A DNA stretch of 64,000 nt from Artemia franciscana. Lineage: Eukaryota > Arthropoda > Branchiopoda > Anostraca > Artemiidae. Of this stretch, positions 1-11,400 are shown in pieces. Position 1 is the first letter of the stretch. Each line of letters starts with the position of its first letter. Under the pieces are notes generated by a model. The model saw nothing but the letters and a program-made list of their open reading frames with translations, was not told the DNA's origin and did not search any database. A program made the position numbers and the translations under genes. The stretch is from contig NC_088867.1 of the NCBI RefSeq assembly GCF_032884065.1, positions 52,039,209 to 52,103,208 on the forward strand, read 5' to 3'.

Positions 1-152
1 GTTGGGGGCCAACCATCCTGTGCTTTCGCACACCCTTCCTGTTTACCTTCCCCAGATTTCTCCAGGTACCCATTTAAAGCTGGGTCGACTCTGGCTAAGC
101 TTACAGAGTCACGCCACTGACTCCCGTCCCAAACTGAACAATTGGTTCAGTT
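1..152 (-). mobile_element. tRNA-derived SINE, body only (cut by window edge and by (AT)n)
   Basis: ccaaccatcctgtgctttcg, ccatttaaagctgggtcgac and cttacagagtcacgccactg match the SINE bodies at 25 and 52.5 kb. The tRNA-like head is missing: an (AT)n run begins where it should start. Confidence 0.8.
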
Positions 153-153
153 A

Positions 154-157
<4 letters not shown>

Positions 158-225
<68 letters not shown>

Positions 226-230
226 TATAT
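158..230. repeat. (AT)n microsatellite
   Basis: About 36 AT units with one interruption near 219. Produces a spurious Tyr-Ile ORF on the plus strand. Confidence 0.97.
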
Positions 231-2039
231 AAAATAAATATGAATATAAAATTAAATTCGAGCTCATTAAAATTAAACATGGAAATTTATTAAATGTAAA
301 TAGTTTTAAAATAGAAAATTAAATATATATTTATTTCATTTTCGAATATAAAACTAAAATTATAATATTTTATTAGATATAGAAACAATATTAAAGACGA
401 CTAAAGCATCAATAACGAATCCCATGAATCGGATAATATTAAATTCTCAATCGTAAAGATTTAAGCCTTGAATAGAATGGAGTTTAGAAGGGATGTATAT
501 ATCTGTGTTGACACCGAGCAGCCTGGGGCTGGGAACGAGTATAGACGATTTGATAATACAATTATTCGAATATTTCACATGAATTTAATCAACACAATAT
601 AATCATTTATAAAAATGAGCAATTATTATAATTCAGATAACCTGAAGTCAGGGCAGAAAAAAAGAAGATGGTCAGGAGCATGCAATACCCGACTGTGCAC
701 TCATACTATGGACAAATGTCTTTACATTTCGTATACTCAGTTTTTCGTCCGATGCTTCTTCGGGCTGTCGACTTAACAGCCGTGATTCTTCAGACCACTC
801 CCACAAAAAACGCTTCTCCATACACAAGCTAAAAAGGATTTAAAATATATAAGATCTTAATGCATATATGAATATTAAAGATTGAAAAAAAAAATATTCA
901 AGTTCGGCTTCAACTATTTATCCCAGGCCAATGACCTGGGCAACATGAATCCCAGGATCTAAGCCAGATTATGATCTAAATCTAAATGTTGCATCATATT
1001 TTTTCTTAATTTCCATTATGACTTTTCCATTGATTTTCATTATGACATAAATGAATGTCAGGAAATATAGATAAGAAACAAGTAAATATAAATAAGCGAA
1101 TACAAATGATGGAAACATAAATAAAATACAACTTTCGTGCTATTATAAGAACTAACTGTATGGCCTACCGTAAAAACTTATTCTTCTCAATCAGAACTGA
1201 ACAAAAATTCGAACTTAATTTCCAACACTGTAATGAAAATAAGAACAGAATACTTGGTGACGTTTCAAAGATAAAGATCATGCTTTTTGGTCGTTCATGT
1301 AGGTTTTAACGAAAAGAAGGACGTCCTCGAATGGGGTGGAAAGAAATCAGAGAAGACTAAAAATAAGAAGGAGAAATGTAAAGCGTAAAGTTCTGAAAAG
1401 AATAGGGCGGAGAAGGAGCGTCTTTAGCTGTGTTTTAATCAGATAGATTGGTGCAGTGATAAACCATCAATCTTCTTTTTCTGACAAGAATAGAAAAAAA
1501 AACTAACAAGTCACTGAAAACCCTGTTAAAAGCGGTTTGGTAGCCTCCCAAGGACTCACACAACTTCAAACCAAAAAAGATTGGGACGACGTGAAGAAAT
1601 GTGCAAATCTCAGTAGAACTGCATCAAATCGTGAATTCAGATCGAAAAGAAAAAAACTAATACCCTCGCATTTTTTCAATAGTCAGATAGAAAAGATTTA
1701 TATTATTCAGTTATGAATTATCATAACTTATTATTAACATATTAACATATTATTCATAACTGTTTACTTTCTTGGTTGACTATTAAACTACTTCTAATAG
1801 ATTTTTTTAATTTATAGAGGCACCTATTTACAGAGGCAATTTAGAGAGGCAAAATTTAGGCGAGTGGGGGACAATTTTTTCAAGATGCTGCTGGAGGGGG
1901 GGGGGTATTTTGTAGTTTTTGAGTTTTCTTTTAAATGGGAATAAAAAAAGTAACTTTCAATGAAAATACCCAAAAAGGGTATTTAGCAATGATTATATTA
2001 AAAAAATTAATCTATAGGGGGGGGGGGGGGGAAATAAAA
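231..2039. other. non-coding, nothing recognised
   Basis: AT-rich sequence with short G runs near 1898 and 2018. A pyrimidine-poor, A-rich style and no long ORF. 4461-5334 is similar (low-complexity ata/aat around 5130-5230). Confidence 0.6.
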
Positions 2040-2830
2040 TTTAAAATCACTAAATTGTAAAGGAAGAGCACCATGCCTACTTTTCTCTTTCCATTTAGAG
2101 GCCAGGGAGAAAGATGAAAGGGGAACTGGCCCAATTGGGTACTCCAGTCACACTGATTAAAAATTCTTGAATGAGTTGGATCCAAAAGTTGGGCAACATA
2201 CTTACCTCTGTGTTACAGAAATTGAGGGGTATTTTTAGAGGTCTATGACGCCCTTTGGTTCTCCATTTATACCCATTGAAAACCCTCGTACGATTCTGGT
2301 TCAAATAAGGTACAACACGCTTGCCTCTCTGCTAGAATTTAAAATAGAACTGCGATCCAAATGGGAAAGAACATAGGAGGAGGCATTTAGAGCGTTCAGA
2401 AACCCACTGACTGCTTTCTAATAAAATTAACTGAAAACAGTTTCATAATTTCAGTCCACACAAGGTCCATCACATTTACCTTTTTACTGAAATATTGACA
2501 ATGAGACGCATTTGAGGGGTGGGGGGTGGCAGGAAGGTAGAGAGGGTGTTATAGAGGCCACTATGGTTCTCTAGTCATGCAGTTTGGAAATCCTTGAATA
2601 ATTCCTCTTTAAAAAAGAAGTAATGTACATACCTTTTCACTGAAAAGTTAGAAATAGGAGCGGAAAAGGGCAGTGAAAGGACAACTACCCAATAGCAGCT
2701 CTTCAATCGTTCAAAATTAAATACTTGTGGTTTTTTATTATTTCAAAAAGGTTAAAAATACATACCTTTCTGCTTAAAACTTATGATAGAAAAGATGAGG
2801 AGACAAAGGGCTATGGGCACACGTTTTGGA
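2040..2830 (+). repeat. degenerate tandem repeat, ~110-150 bp units
   Basis: Stretches of the form catacctttctgctta, catttacctttttactga, cataccttttcactgaaaag and cttgcctctctgctagaa recur with G/A-rich text after each. Strongly diverged. No ORF I believe. Confidence 0.4.
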
Positions 2831-3021
2831 TCCAGTTAGTTTTTATAACGATCCAGGGCTTGAATCGTTCCTGACGAGATTCATTCCCCAGTTTTGCCCT
2901 GTATGTATCACAACAAAGAAGTTGCCAATCCTCCCCTTTTTTTTACACAGAATATTTTTTTTCACAAAAAATGACTGAAGGAAAATATATTTATCAGCTT
3001 TCAAAGAGTATTAGTCAGTGG

Positions 3022-3229
3022 GCTAACTTTTTAATACTGCTACTAGGATAAGGGAAATCCCTAATCTCTTTAGCAATAAGAGAACTGTTAAAGTTAGGGA
3101 GGAAAACGTGATACATTGCCTCTACCTCAGAAGACACAATCTTAACCCAAGCACATTCTTTACCATTTGCACTGCGAAATTGTTCTATATATGGGTCCAG
3201 GGAATGGTCACAAATATAAAAAATTTAGA
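3022..3229 (-). pseudogene. coding-like remnant, unidentified
   Basis: About 70 codons open without a good ATG: CDHSLDPYIEQFRSANGKEC, AWVKIVSSEVEAMYHV and a C-terminus SSSIKKLAH before TGA. Looks like degraded protein-coding sequence, perhaps from a transposon. No family recognised. Confidence 0.25.
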
Positions 3230-3300
3230 ATTTAGTCTTTAAATACAATTGCTAATTTAACTACTAAAAAATTCATCCGCTACCATTTTGATCATGGACT

Positions 3301-4041
3301 ACCTTAACTTTTAGATCTTAGTTTACGTTAATTTTCAAGCTAGTTTCTTCCTATTTTCCTGCTTATACATAGCTGTCCACTCAGAAACCGATACCGAACC
3401 GGTTGGAAGAAACTGAAAACCGAAACTGAAACCGGTTGAAACCGAAATGAAAAACGAAACTGAAACCGGTTGGAAGAAACCGAAAACTTTTCGGAATAGT
3501 AGATTTTCCTCTCTGACGTAGACTATCACTTTTACTTCACTTTACACACATTAGGCTCGGGCTCTTAGACAAGCGAAAAGGACCCTTTCTGGCCCCAGGT
3601 AGATTTATGCGCAGCTTTTCCATATGTAATCCAACATTCGTCAATCCCGCTTGAGGGATTGACGAATGTGACTCTCTTTAACAAGTATCGCTCTAATTTG
3701 ACTGAACCTGTATAATTGTATAAAAAAAATTAGCGTAAAGAAGGGGGTATTGAGGGGAGGGCGAACTCCCTCATATACGTAGTAATTTCTGTCATTTTAA
3801 GTTTAAATATTGCTCCTTAATCTCAGTTGAAAAAAAACTTAGAAAAACTTATTTTTAAATATATTTCAGATCGTTTTTTAGATAACGCTGAGAAATCCTG
3901 TTTCCCCTCCACGGAAAATCTCTTTCCCCCACGAAAAAATCTTTCATGTAAAAATCATCCCACCCTGCTAATTGTATAAGCAGGAAAACAGGAAGACAAC
4001 AGCTTGAGAATTAACGTAAACTAAGATCTAAAAGTTAGTAA
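3301..4041. mobile_element. inverted-repeat element (about 69-bp arms) with an internal hairpin
   Basis: 3301-3369 (accttaacttttagatctta ... cctgcttataca) is the near-perfect inverse of 3973-4041 (tgtataagcaggaaaacagg ... tctaaaagttagt). The 600-bp interior holds a minisatellite of the unit gaaaccggttggaagaaac (3385-3490) and a perfect hairpin at 3635-3668 with a 14-bp stem and loop GCTTGA. No coding capacity. Likely a MITE or foldback element. Confidence 0.65.
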
Positions 4042-4048
4042 AATCTAA

Positions 4049-4114
4049 ATGAAAACAAAACAAAACAAAAACAAAACAAACAAAACAAAAACAAAACAAA
4101 ACAAAAACAAAACG
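4049..4114 (+). repeat. (AAAAC)n microsatellite
   Basis: Imperfect AAAAC/AAAC repeats starting 8 bp after the inverted-repeat element at 3301-4041, perhaps its A-rich flank. Confidence 0.9.
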
Positions 4115-5334
4115 AAGGCGTTGCTCCCACAACAAAAGCAGAACTTATTTCCATGGGAGGGCTGGAGTATTTGTCAAAATACAAAAAAAAGTTATTTGAA
4201 AAAGACAGGAATCCAAGGAAAATGTTGTAGCAATCTTTGAACAGGGAGACGAGGTATCAGAGACTGAGGCTCTATATTCTGAGTATTCTTGCAACATGTA
4301 CCTGTACAACCACCTGTGAAACTAGAGAAGTTAGACCCTTACCGCCTTCTTGTGATAAACTGAAATCGGCAGCGTGTAAGCACAAAAAAATCCCGTGCCA
4401 CCTGCAGGAATTACTCCTGTGGAAGGGAGAGAGAGAGAGATACCGGTATATTTAAAAACTACCGTAACATAGCTAAATTCAGTTTTTTAAAAATTCTTAC
4501 ATTTAAACAAAAATCACACACTACGGCTCAGCATTGAAAATCAATTTGGAGAGAGGCACAAATGAGTTGGCGTAACGATTAGTTCGTACTTGAGGGGGTA
4601 GAAGTTTATTTTGAAACCAAGTTCGACTATTGGGAGGGGCTGGTTCAGATAGTAGTGATTGGTAGCTCGTATTGGCTAGGACGGATTTTCTAAATTGCAG
4701 AATCAGGTGTTCAAGCCGGACTTTAAGTGAAGATAAATTCAGTTTCGCGAGAGCTTGATCATAGGGTATGTCGCGGTTTCGGAGGGAAGAGGTATTTGTT
4801 AAATGTCATAAGACAGACAAGGTATTTAATAAAGAATCTCCTGTCTTTTTAAGTTATTAAAAAGACAGGAGAGAGGACTGTGAACAACTCAGGATAATAG
4901 TTAAGGGATAAGAAAAGGAGTATAAATTAGAACTTTTAGATAATATTTGCACTCTCAATTAAATTCAAAGGAAAAACGAAGAACTTACGAAAACGGAAGA
5001 CAACTATCTTTGGGGGCATTGTATTCAGATACTCTTTTCATTGTGTGAAAGAAATACTGCTTTTGGGTACTTTTGCTAAATCCCAACATCCAAGGGTCTG
5101 GAAAGAAATTCAGAGTAGAAGAAGAATACAATAAATATTATATGATAAATAATAAATATATCAAATAATAAACATATAATAATAATAAACATATACAGTA
5201 ATAAATATATTATACAATAAATAATACAATATCTATGTTCATTCTTTTGAAGAAGAATAAACAAATAAGATTGCGTTCAAAATTTTACGGTTAACCCTTT
5301 TTTCGAGGGCATTCCATAGAGGCCATTGCGATAG

Positions 5335-6265
5335 AATAGAATAAAAGATATTTATTTTGGACAACAGCGAACGTTGCAAAGAGGATAAAAAAGAGTATAC
5401 GCTGCTAGGCATTGGAAGGAATGGGGGGTTTGAAGGGACGACATCTCCACTCTAGTTTGGGGTAGTTCTTATTTGTAAACCATGATTAGCCCTGTGATCT
5501 TCTTTTTTGTTTTGTTGATGACAAGGCAAATAAAAATATGCTTTTCAAAGTAAAAATGGTTTTCAGTAAAGTGCTATGGTCATCTTGCGTTTAGAGCGTC
5601 TAAGGGACGGTTGTCCCATTGACATTTATGGTAATTCCTTGCATTTGCGATTCACTTTAACTTCAGTTCGTTTTTGGCTTCATTTATTCATTCATAGAAA
5701 CATTTACGTAAATTCTCTATGTTTATTTAAGTCTATATTTATGTTTTCTATGTTTATCCTTTTGTAGAAGAATAAACAAATAATATTACATTAAAACATT
5801 CAGAGACATATCCCATTGGTTATGATACATATTTACGATTTTTTCTTTCAAAGGTATTTTATGAACGTCATTTGAGCAGGATAGATTATGTCGTGCTTAT
5901 TCACTACAATAGCTTTAAGCTACTAGGAGCAGTGCAATAAGAAAGAAAAAGAGTAAATGCTGGCAGGCATTGGATGGACTAGAATGTTTCAAGGAAGGGT
6001 TTGAGAAGGTTTTTGGTAGTTCTTATTTGTGAGCCTTGATTCTTGTGATTACTTTTTCTGTTGGCTGATGTTAAGACAAATAAAAAATATACTTTCCGAA
6101 ATATAAATCGGTTTGACTAAAGTGCAAAACGACATCTTATTTTTTAAGAGTCTAAGGGGCGGTTCTGCCCTTTTTATTTATGATAATTTCAGTTTATTTT
6201 AAGCTTGGGTTTATGATTCACTTTTATTTCAGCTCATTTTTGGTTTTATTCATTCAATCATGGTG
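5335..6265 (+). repeat. tandem duplication, unit ~590 bp
   Basis: taggcattggaaggaatggg / caggcattggatggactaga, tagttcttatttgtaaacca / tagttcttatttgtgagcct, gtctaagggacggttgtccc / gtctaaggggcggttctgcc and the ttcattcattcatag-like end occur in the same order at 5335-5700 and 5935-6265. The ORF at 5576 lies within one copy and is not conserved in the other. Confidence 0.75.
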
Positions 6266-6402
6266 ATATCTGTTAAATTTGATGAGATTAAAAAATTAGG
6301 TTACTGATTGCTATAAAGGCCCTTTACGCACAGAAGGCCGAAACGAAAATGCACTAAATGTGCTATTTAATTGAAAATAGCACAACTGCAAACAGCACAG
6401 TG

Positions 6403-6670
6403 CAATACCAAGCAGCCTGAGCCCAAATATAGCTGCGAACACTCCTCTTCCACCCCAATTTGTTCAGAGCTTCACTCCTTACCTCTCACCATGCGTATAA
6501 ATTCCCTTTAAATCTTTCATTGCGGATTCGTCTCACCCCGTTCAGGGGCAACCTGATTTTCCTTTAGCGACATTTGAATGGCAAAAAGCATAATCTTTGG
6601 TAATATATCATGCTTCGGCCACAAAACTTGGCCTAGCTATTTGAACCTTTCTTTTATTATTGCCGCAGAA
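6403..6670 (-). mobile_element. RTE LINE 3'-end fragment, part of an inverted pair
   Basis: Plus-strand aagcagcctgagcccaaata, cactcctcttccaccccaat and tttgaacctttcttttatta correspond to the 3' coding end of the RTE LINE on the minus strand. It faces a similar fragment in the other orientation 145 bp away. Confidence 0.7.
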
Positions 6671-6814
6671 AATGGGACCAAAGTTCTAAACTATGTGCGA
6701 AAGGAATTGCCTTTAGAATTGTCTTAGCTACTCGTTTGACCTACCATTTATCAAACAATAAGATATACAAAAAATGAGGCTCGGTACCACTTTCTAGAGC
6801 TATAATTTAAAAAA

Positions 6815-7112
6815 GTTTAAGATGACTTGGCCATATTTTACGGATGAAGGATGATCGATTACCCAATTGGAGATGAGCAAAACATTAATGAGCAAGAACA
6901 TGGAAATTGAACTTTGTGACCAACCAATTGGGCCCAACGATACGGATGCCACTACGAACTGGTGGGAAGAGGCCACAATAAAGGATTTAGAGGTAATTAC
7001 AATATTATGAGAGGGCGTAAAAAGTAAGCCGTGAATAAATATGGGTAGAGGAGGAGCATCCACAACTGTGTTGGCCTCAAGCGGCTTGGTGCTATAATAA
7101 GTTGTTAGCAGT
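6815..7112 (+). mobile_element. RTE LINE 3'-end fragment, opposite orientation
   Basis: Plus strand reads the same 3' coding end (gatgacttggccatatttta, gatcgattacccaattgg, then gaggaggagcatccacaact and gcctcaagcggcttggtgct) and ends with the family tail gttgttagcagtagtgg. With 6403-6670 it makes an imperfect inverted pair just downstream of the possible end of CMTR1. Confidence 0.72.
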
Positions 7113-7204
7113 AGTGGTAAGCAGGTCAAAAGAGATTCATCTTATTTTTTTTTCTAATGACTTAATATTTTTAGTTCAATATTTTGACTTATAATGTTCA
7201 ACTT

Positions 7205-7356
7205 TCACTTTTGAGGATGGATAAATTCGAGTATTTTTTTGTGGAAGAGTTCATTAGAATATCGCCACATTAACGTCATAAGTGGGAACAAGGATACGGC
7301 TTGGTGATTATTAAAATTTTGGTGGTTTTCATTGAAATTGTTTGCCATAATAAAAT
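7205..7356 (-). CDS. possible CMTR1 terminal exon
   Basis: After an acceptor ctacgcag|AT, the phase expected from exon k stays open for 50 codons and ends at TGA. It gives FIMANNFNENHQNFNNHQAV and a C-terminus NELFHKKILEFIHPQK. The last residues loosely resemble the end of animal CMTR1, where a short helix of the form L-x-x-x-x-V-L-x-F-I closes the protein. No WW-domain residues are visible and no canonical AATAAA follows, only AAATAAG. It could be a chance ORF, with the real last exons left of the window. Confidence 0.33.
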
Positions 7357-7834
7357 CTGCGTAGGGGCTGACAAAATTAGTGAAAATATACTTCGAGACC
7401 ACACAAACGTTAGCATTTACCTCCTAACTTCACTCCCTTCCTCAAATAGTATCTTCTGTTACAAAAATGTATCCTAAATGCTATAGGAAATCTTAGTTTA
7501 ATTCTGTTTAATTTTTCATTTTATTCTGTTTAATTATATTTCTATTCTAGCTTAATTCTATTTTAAGACTGACTCAGATTGTCCTTGAATAGCGGACTAA
7601 ACGTGACACTCGAAAAAAAAAACAAAAAAAAAACAGAGTTCAAAATACAGATTCAGGATCTCTGAAAATGTCAGAGCCTACATGTCAGCAGCGGCTCAGA
7701 AGCACGTTAAACAACAAAAAAAAAACTAGATTATAATTCATCACTATTTTGGGTTCGAACCTTTCTAATTTCCCAAAAACACAAATTGGCTGAATCGTAA
7801 ATACTAAACAAGAGCGTGGAGATAAAAGAAAAAA

Positions 7835-7906
<72 letters not shown>
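7835..7906. repeat. (AT)n microsatellite
   Basis: About 35 uninterrupted AT units. Produces a spurious Ile-Tyr ORF on the minus strand (7685-7993). Confidence 0.97.
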
Positions 7907-7912
<6 letters not shown>

Positions 7913-8344
7913 GTTAAGAAACAAACTTAGCTCGAATACAATAGATATTTGCAACAATCTAAAAAAAAGATAATAAAAAAAGTAAAAATGCATACAGCGA
8001 CAAAATTCAAAAAATATCAGAATGGTAAGCTAGATATGAAATGCTTAGTAAGAGTAAGATGGGTATAAAGAGCGTAAAATGGTACAAGAGGGTAAGATAG
8101 GTATAAGAGGGGTATGTAATGAAAATCAAAATAAACATAAAATCATGATCAGAAAACTTTTAATATTTATTTTTAACTATTCGAGTCAAGCCCCAAGTTC
8201 TTACCTTCCCCCGTAGTTCTAAACACTTAAAATTTCAAAAATATTATAGGAGTGTAAACCTTGATTCTTTCAAAATATAATTTAAAATTCACGACTAATC
8301 AATAAATCATAATTAATTTTTGAATAAAATAGATGAAAAAATAC

Positions 8345-8457
8345 CTTTGGTTCCTTTCAAAAACAAAACACCTCTGGGTAAAATACAACTAGTTTCGTCA
8401 ACCATGTAAACCAGCTTTTCAGTCGGACCACCTCCTTTCATATATTGACGATTCAAC
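8345..8457 (-). CDS. CMTR1: CMTR1 exon k
   Basis: 113 bp encoding [20 protein letters not shown], then [10 protein letters not shown]. The spacing of K-G-x-G-x-T-x-K-L-x-Y matches the family. The acceptor is an unbroken T tract ending tttttag|GT; the donor is AAAG|gatatt-like gtattt. The residues after this exon should lead to the WW domain in vertebrates. Confidence 0.82.
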
Positions 8458-11400
8458 CTAAAAAAAAAAAAAAAATCTCGTAAATGACATTTCATCTTTT
8501 CAAATGAACCGACAATACGAAGAGAGATAAATAGATAGATAGAGACAGAAAGAGAGAGAGAGAGAGGGGGGGAGAGCCCTCAATGTTTCCTACCTGTTCC
8601 TACTATTTTTTTTACAAATGATCAAAGATTTCTGTAGTCAATTGGATAAACCTACATAAATTGTTGAAAATTACTTATTACCATTTAAACCAAGGAGTGT
8701 GGTAACTTATCAGAGGAGAGTGGTAACTTAAAACTTGGTAACATTGACGGTTTACTATGAATTTGACACTTACTAAAAAGAAATTTTTTCACATACTTGA
8801 CCAATGGTCCGTGTAGCGCAGATACTAGTCTCCTGATTCACTGCCTTCAGCCTAGAGTGCTTCGCGTGACTGGAGGCAAATTATCCGACGCTTCCTGTAT
8901 TTTCCCCAACAATTTGTCAAGAGACAAATTTGGAGCTGGATCCAGTCTGACTGATCCTACAGAGTAACAACGTTGACTCCGTTCAAATCAAATCACTAGC
9001 AACACTTGAGCTCGATCAGCTGCCCAAAAGGACACAGTACAAGCCCAGTATGCCAACTGCTTAGGTAAGACGTCTTTTAAATATGAGTTTAAAATGAATT
9101 AAATCCTGCGATGCTCAGTAGAACTAGGAAAATTCAGAAAAGCTTAATTTTGGTTTATTAAAGTTTGTATTTGAATTAAACTACTAGTCGTCAACTACTG
9201 GTAATTGCAGCACCCAGCTGCTTGAGGCCAACACAGCTACATAGCCTCCTCCTTCGGCCAAATCTGTTCAAATCTTCATTACTTACACCCTCCAATGAAG
9301 TTTTGATTTCCTTCAAATTAATTTGTATAGCCTCTTTGTATCTCATCCGAGAGCATCCTACTTATCGTTTGACCCCCGAAGAACTGCTAAAAAGCAAATC
9401 TTTTGCAAAATACCGTTCTTTGTCCGTAAAACGTGACCTATCCGTACTAATCTTTCCTTCTTTACAACTTTGAAAAGTAGGATCGAACCATAACTTTCGT
9501 TCAGCTCATTTTCCATAATTTATTTGATTTGAGACAATAAGAAATTATTCCGATTTTTATAAATACTGTTAGTTCAATGAATGAACCTTTTTAGCTTGTA
9601 AAACGTTAGCTTTTATCACACAGTCTTGGCTAAACTTTTCGTTAAGAAGTAATGATGCCAAAGCTATTTAAAAAAAAAAAAAAAAATTCAGCCGAGAGCT
9701 TTTATTGCGAGTGTTTTATTGTTTATTATTTTCTTTGCTGAAGACGGCCCTTAGATATAAGGCCAAAGTATTCAAATAGGTTTTGTTGGTTCACTGTCTT
9801 GGGAAAAAAGTCCTCTTTATTCTCTTTTCTGTAGTTGTATTATGGAAAGGCAGTGTGGTCTTCGTCATTATTTAGATACTTTCTTTGCAGAAAAGAGCTA
9901 CTTGTCCAAGTTGGAAGTTCCATTAAATACTTTGAAAACCTAAAACAAAGGTAATGAAATTGCTTTCTCTTACCACAATTAAGAAAAGACCAAACAGGTA
10001 CAAGGGCAAATAAGTGAGGAACAGTTAGGTTATTATATAACTGAGAACGGTGATCTCTACTCAGATACGAAACGTTTGAAGCCAGGGAGGCATACGCAGC
10101 CCAGATCTTACTAGCATAATTTTTCATTACCAGGTTTACAGTTTCTTTCATATTTCGTTCACTTATCTGACAACGTCTGTGGATAAATAGGAACAAAACT
10201 TTCAAATTCAATTTTATTTTATTTTTTTAACTTTCAACCTTTGAAATTGCAAATTATAACAAAAACAACAAGCATGTTTTCCTTATTTTAACATAACTGT
10301 TATCTCCCTTGCTGATATTGGGCTCAGGTGGCACAAATAAAGCTATCGGTAAGAAGAGTCATAGAAAAAAGACTAGGTCCGATGAAAGTAAATGATTCGT
10401 TGAATGTAGATAATAAAATAAAAAGTCCGTTGAAATGTTATATTTGAACTGATAATGAGAAAGGATAAATAGGAACAAAACTTCCAAATTCAATTTTAAT
10501 TTTTTTTTTCAATTTTCAACCTTTCAGTTTGCAAGTTATAGAAAAACAACAAGCGTGTTTTCCTTATCTTAATATGTCTATTATCTCCCTTGCTTTTTCA
10601 GTTACATTAGCTTATCCTTATTCTTAGGCATAATAAACTAAAAGGATAAAATATAGCAAATTGAACCTGAAAATCTATCAAAAGAAAAAACAATGCGCAC
10701 AGATGTTGCTCTAAAACCAATTCTTGTGATAAACTCAATTAATGATTTTGAATGTCCCTTACTGAATAGTCCATTGTCCAGCTAATAAAATTATATCCGC
10801 TTTTTCCAGCCGTTATTAAGAGTAAAAACAAAGGTAGGATAATTAAACAAATATTAAATTAATTAATTAATTTTACAATATTAATTAAACAAACCTGATA
10901 AACTAACCTTGACTAAAAATTAACAAGTGATAATTAAACAAAAGGTAGGATAATTTCCCTCTGAGAAAAAAGCGCTGATGTGTTGCTAGTGACAAAACTG
11001 AATTTTCTGTTGCTAGGCAAACGAGGGTTGCACAGAACCCCAAATTGACCATTCAAAAGAGCAAAAAAGTTTTACAAAGTAGCAGAGGATTTCCAAAATT
11101 TTGGTTTATCACGCAAAATAAAACATAAAAAAGGGAAAAAAAAGACAAACTTGCTATAAGAAAGTTATATTTAAAAATAAATGTTCCAAATTAGAGAGCA
11201 GACAATAAAAGAAACTACCAGATATAAATGAAGTTTACAACATACTTAAGTTAAAACAAAGTCAATTATAATGTTAATTAAAGAGTTAACTTAACACCTA
11301 AAATAAGTATATTAGCCAAATAGACCATTTGAGATTGGGGAAAAGAATAGCAGAAAATCTCCAAAATCTTGGTTCCTTATAGAATGATTTAACTTCGTTG

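Noticed and set aside
2..232. 76-codon ORF ending in Tyr-Ile repeats
   Set aside because: Translation of a SINE body and an (AT)n microsatellite.
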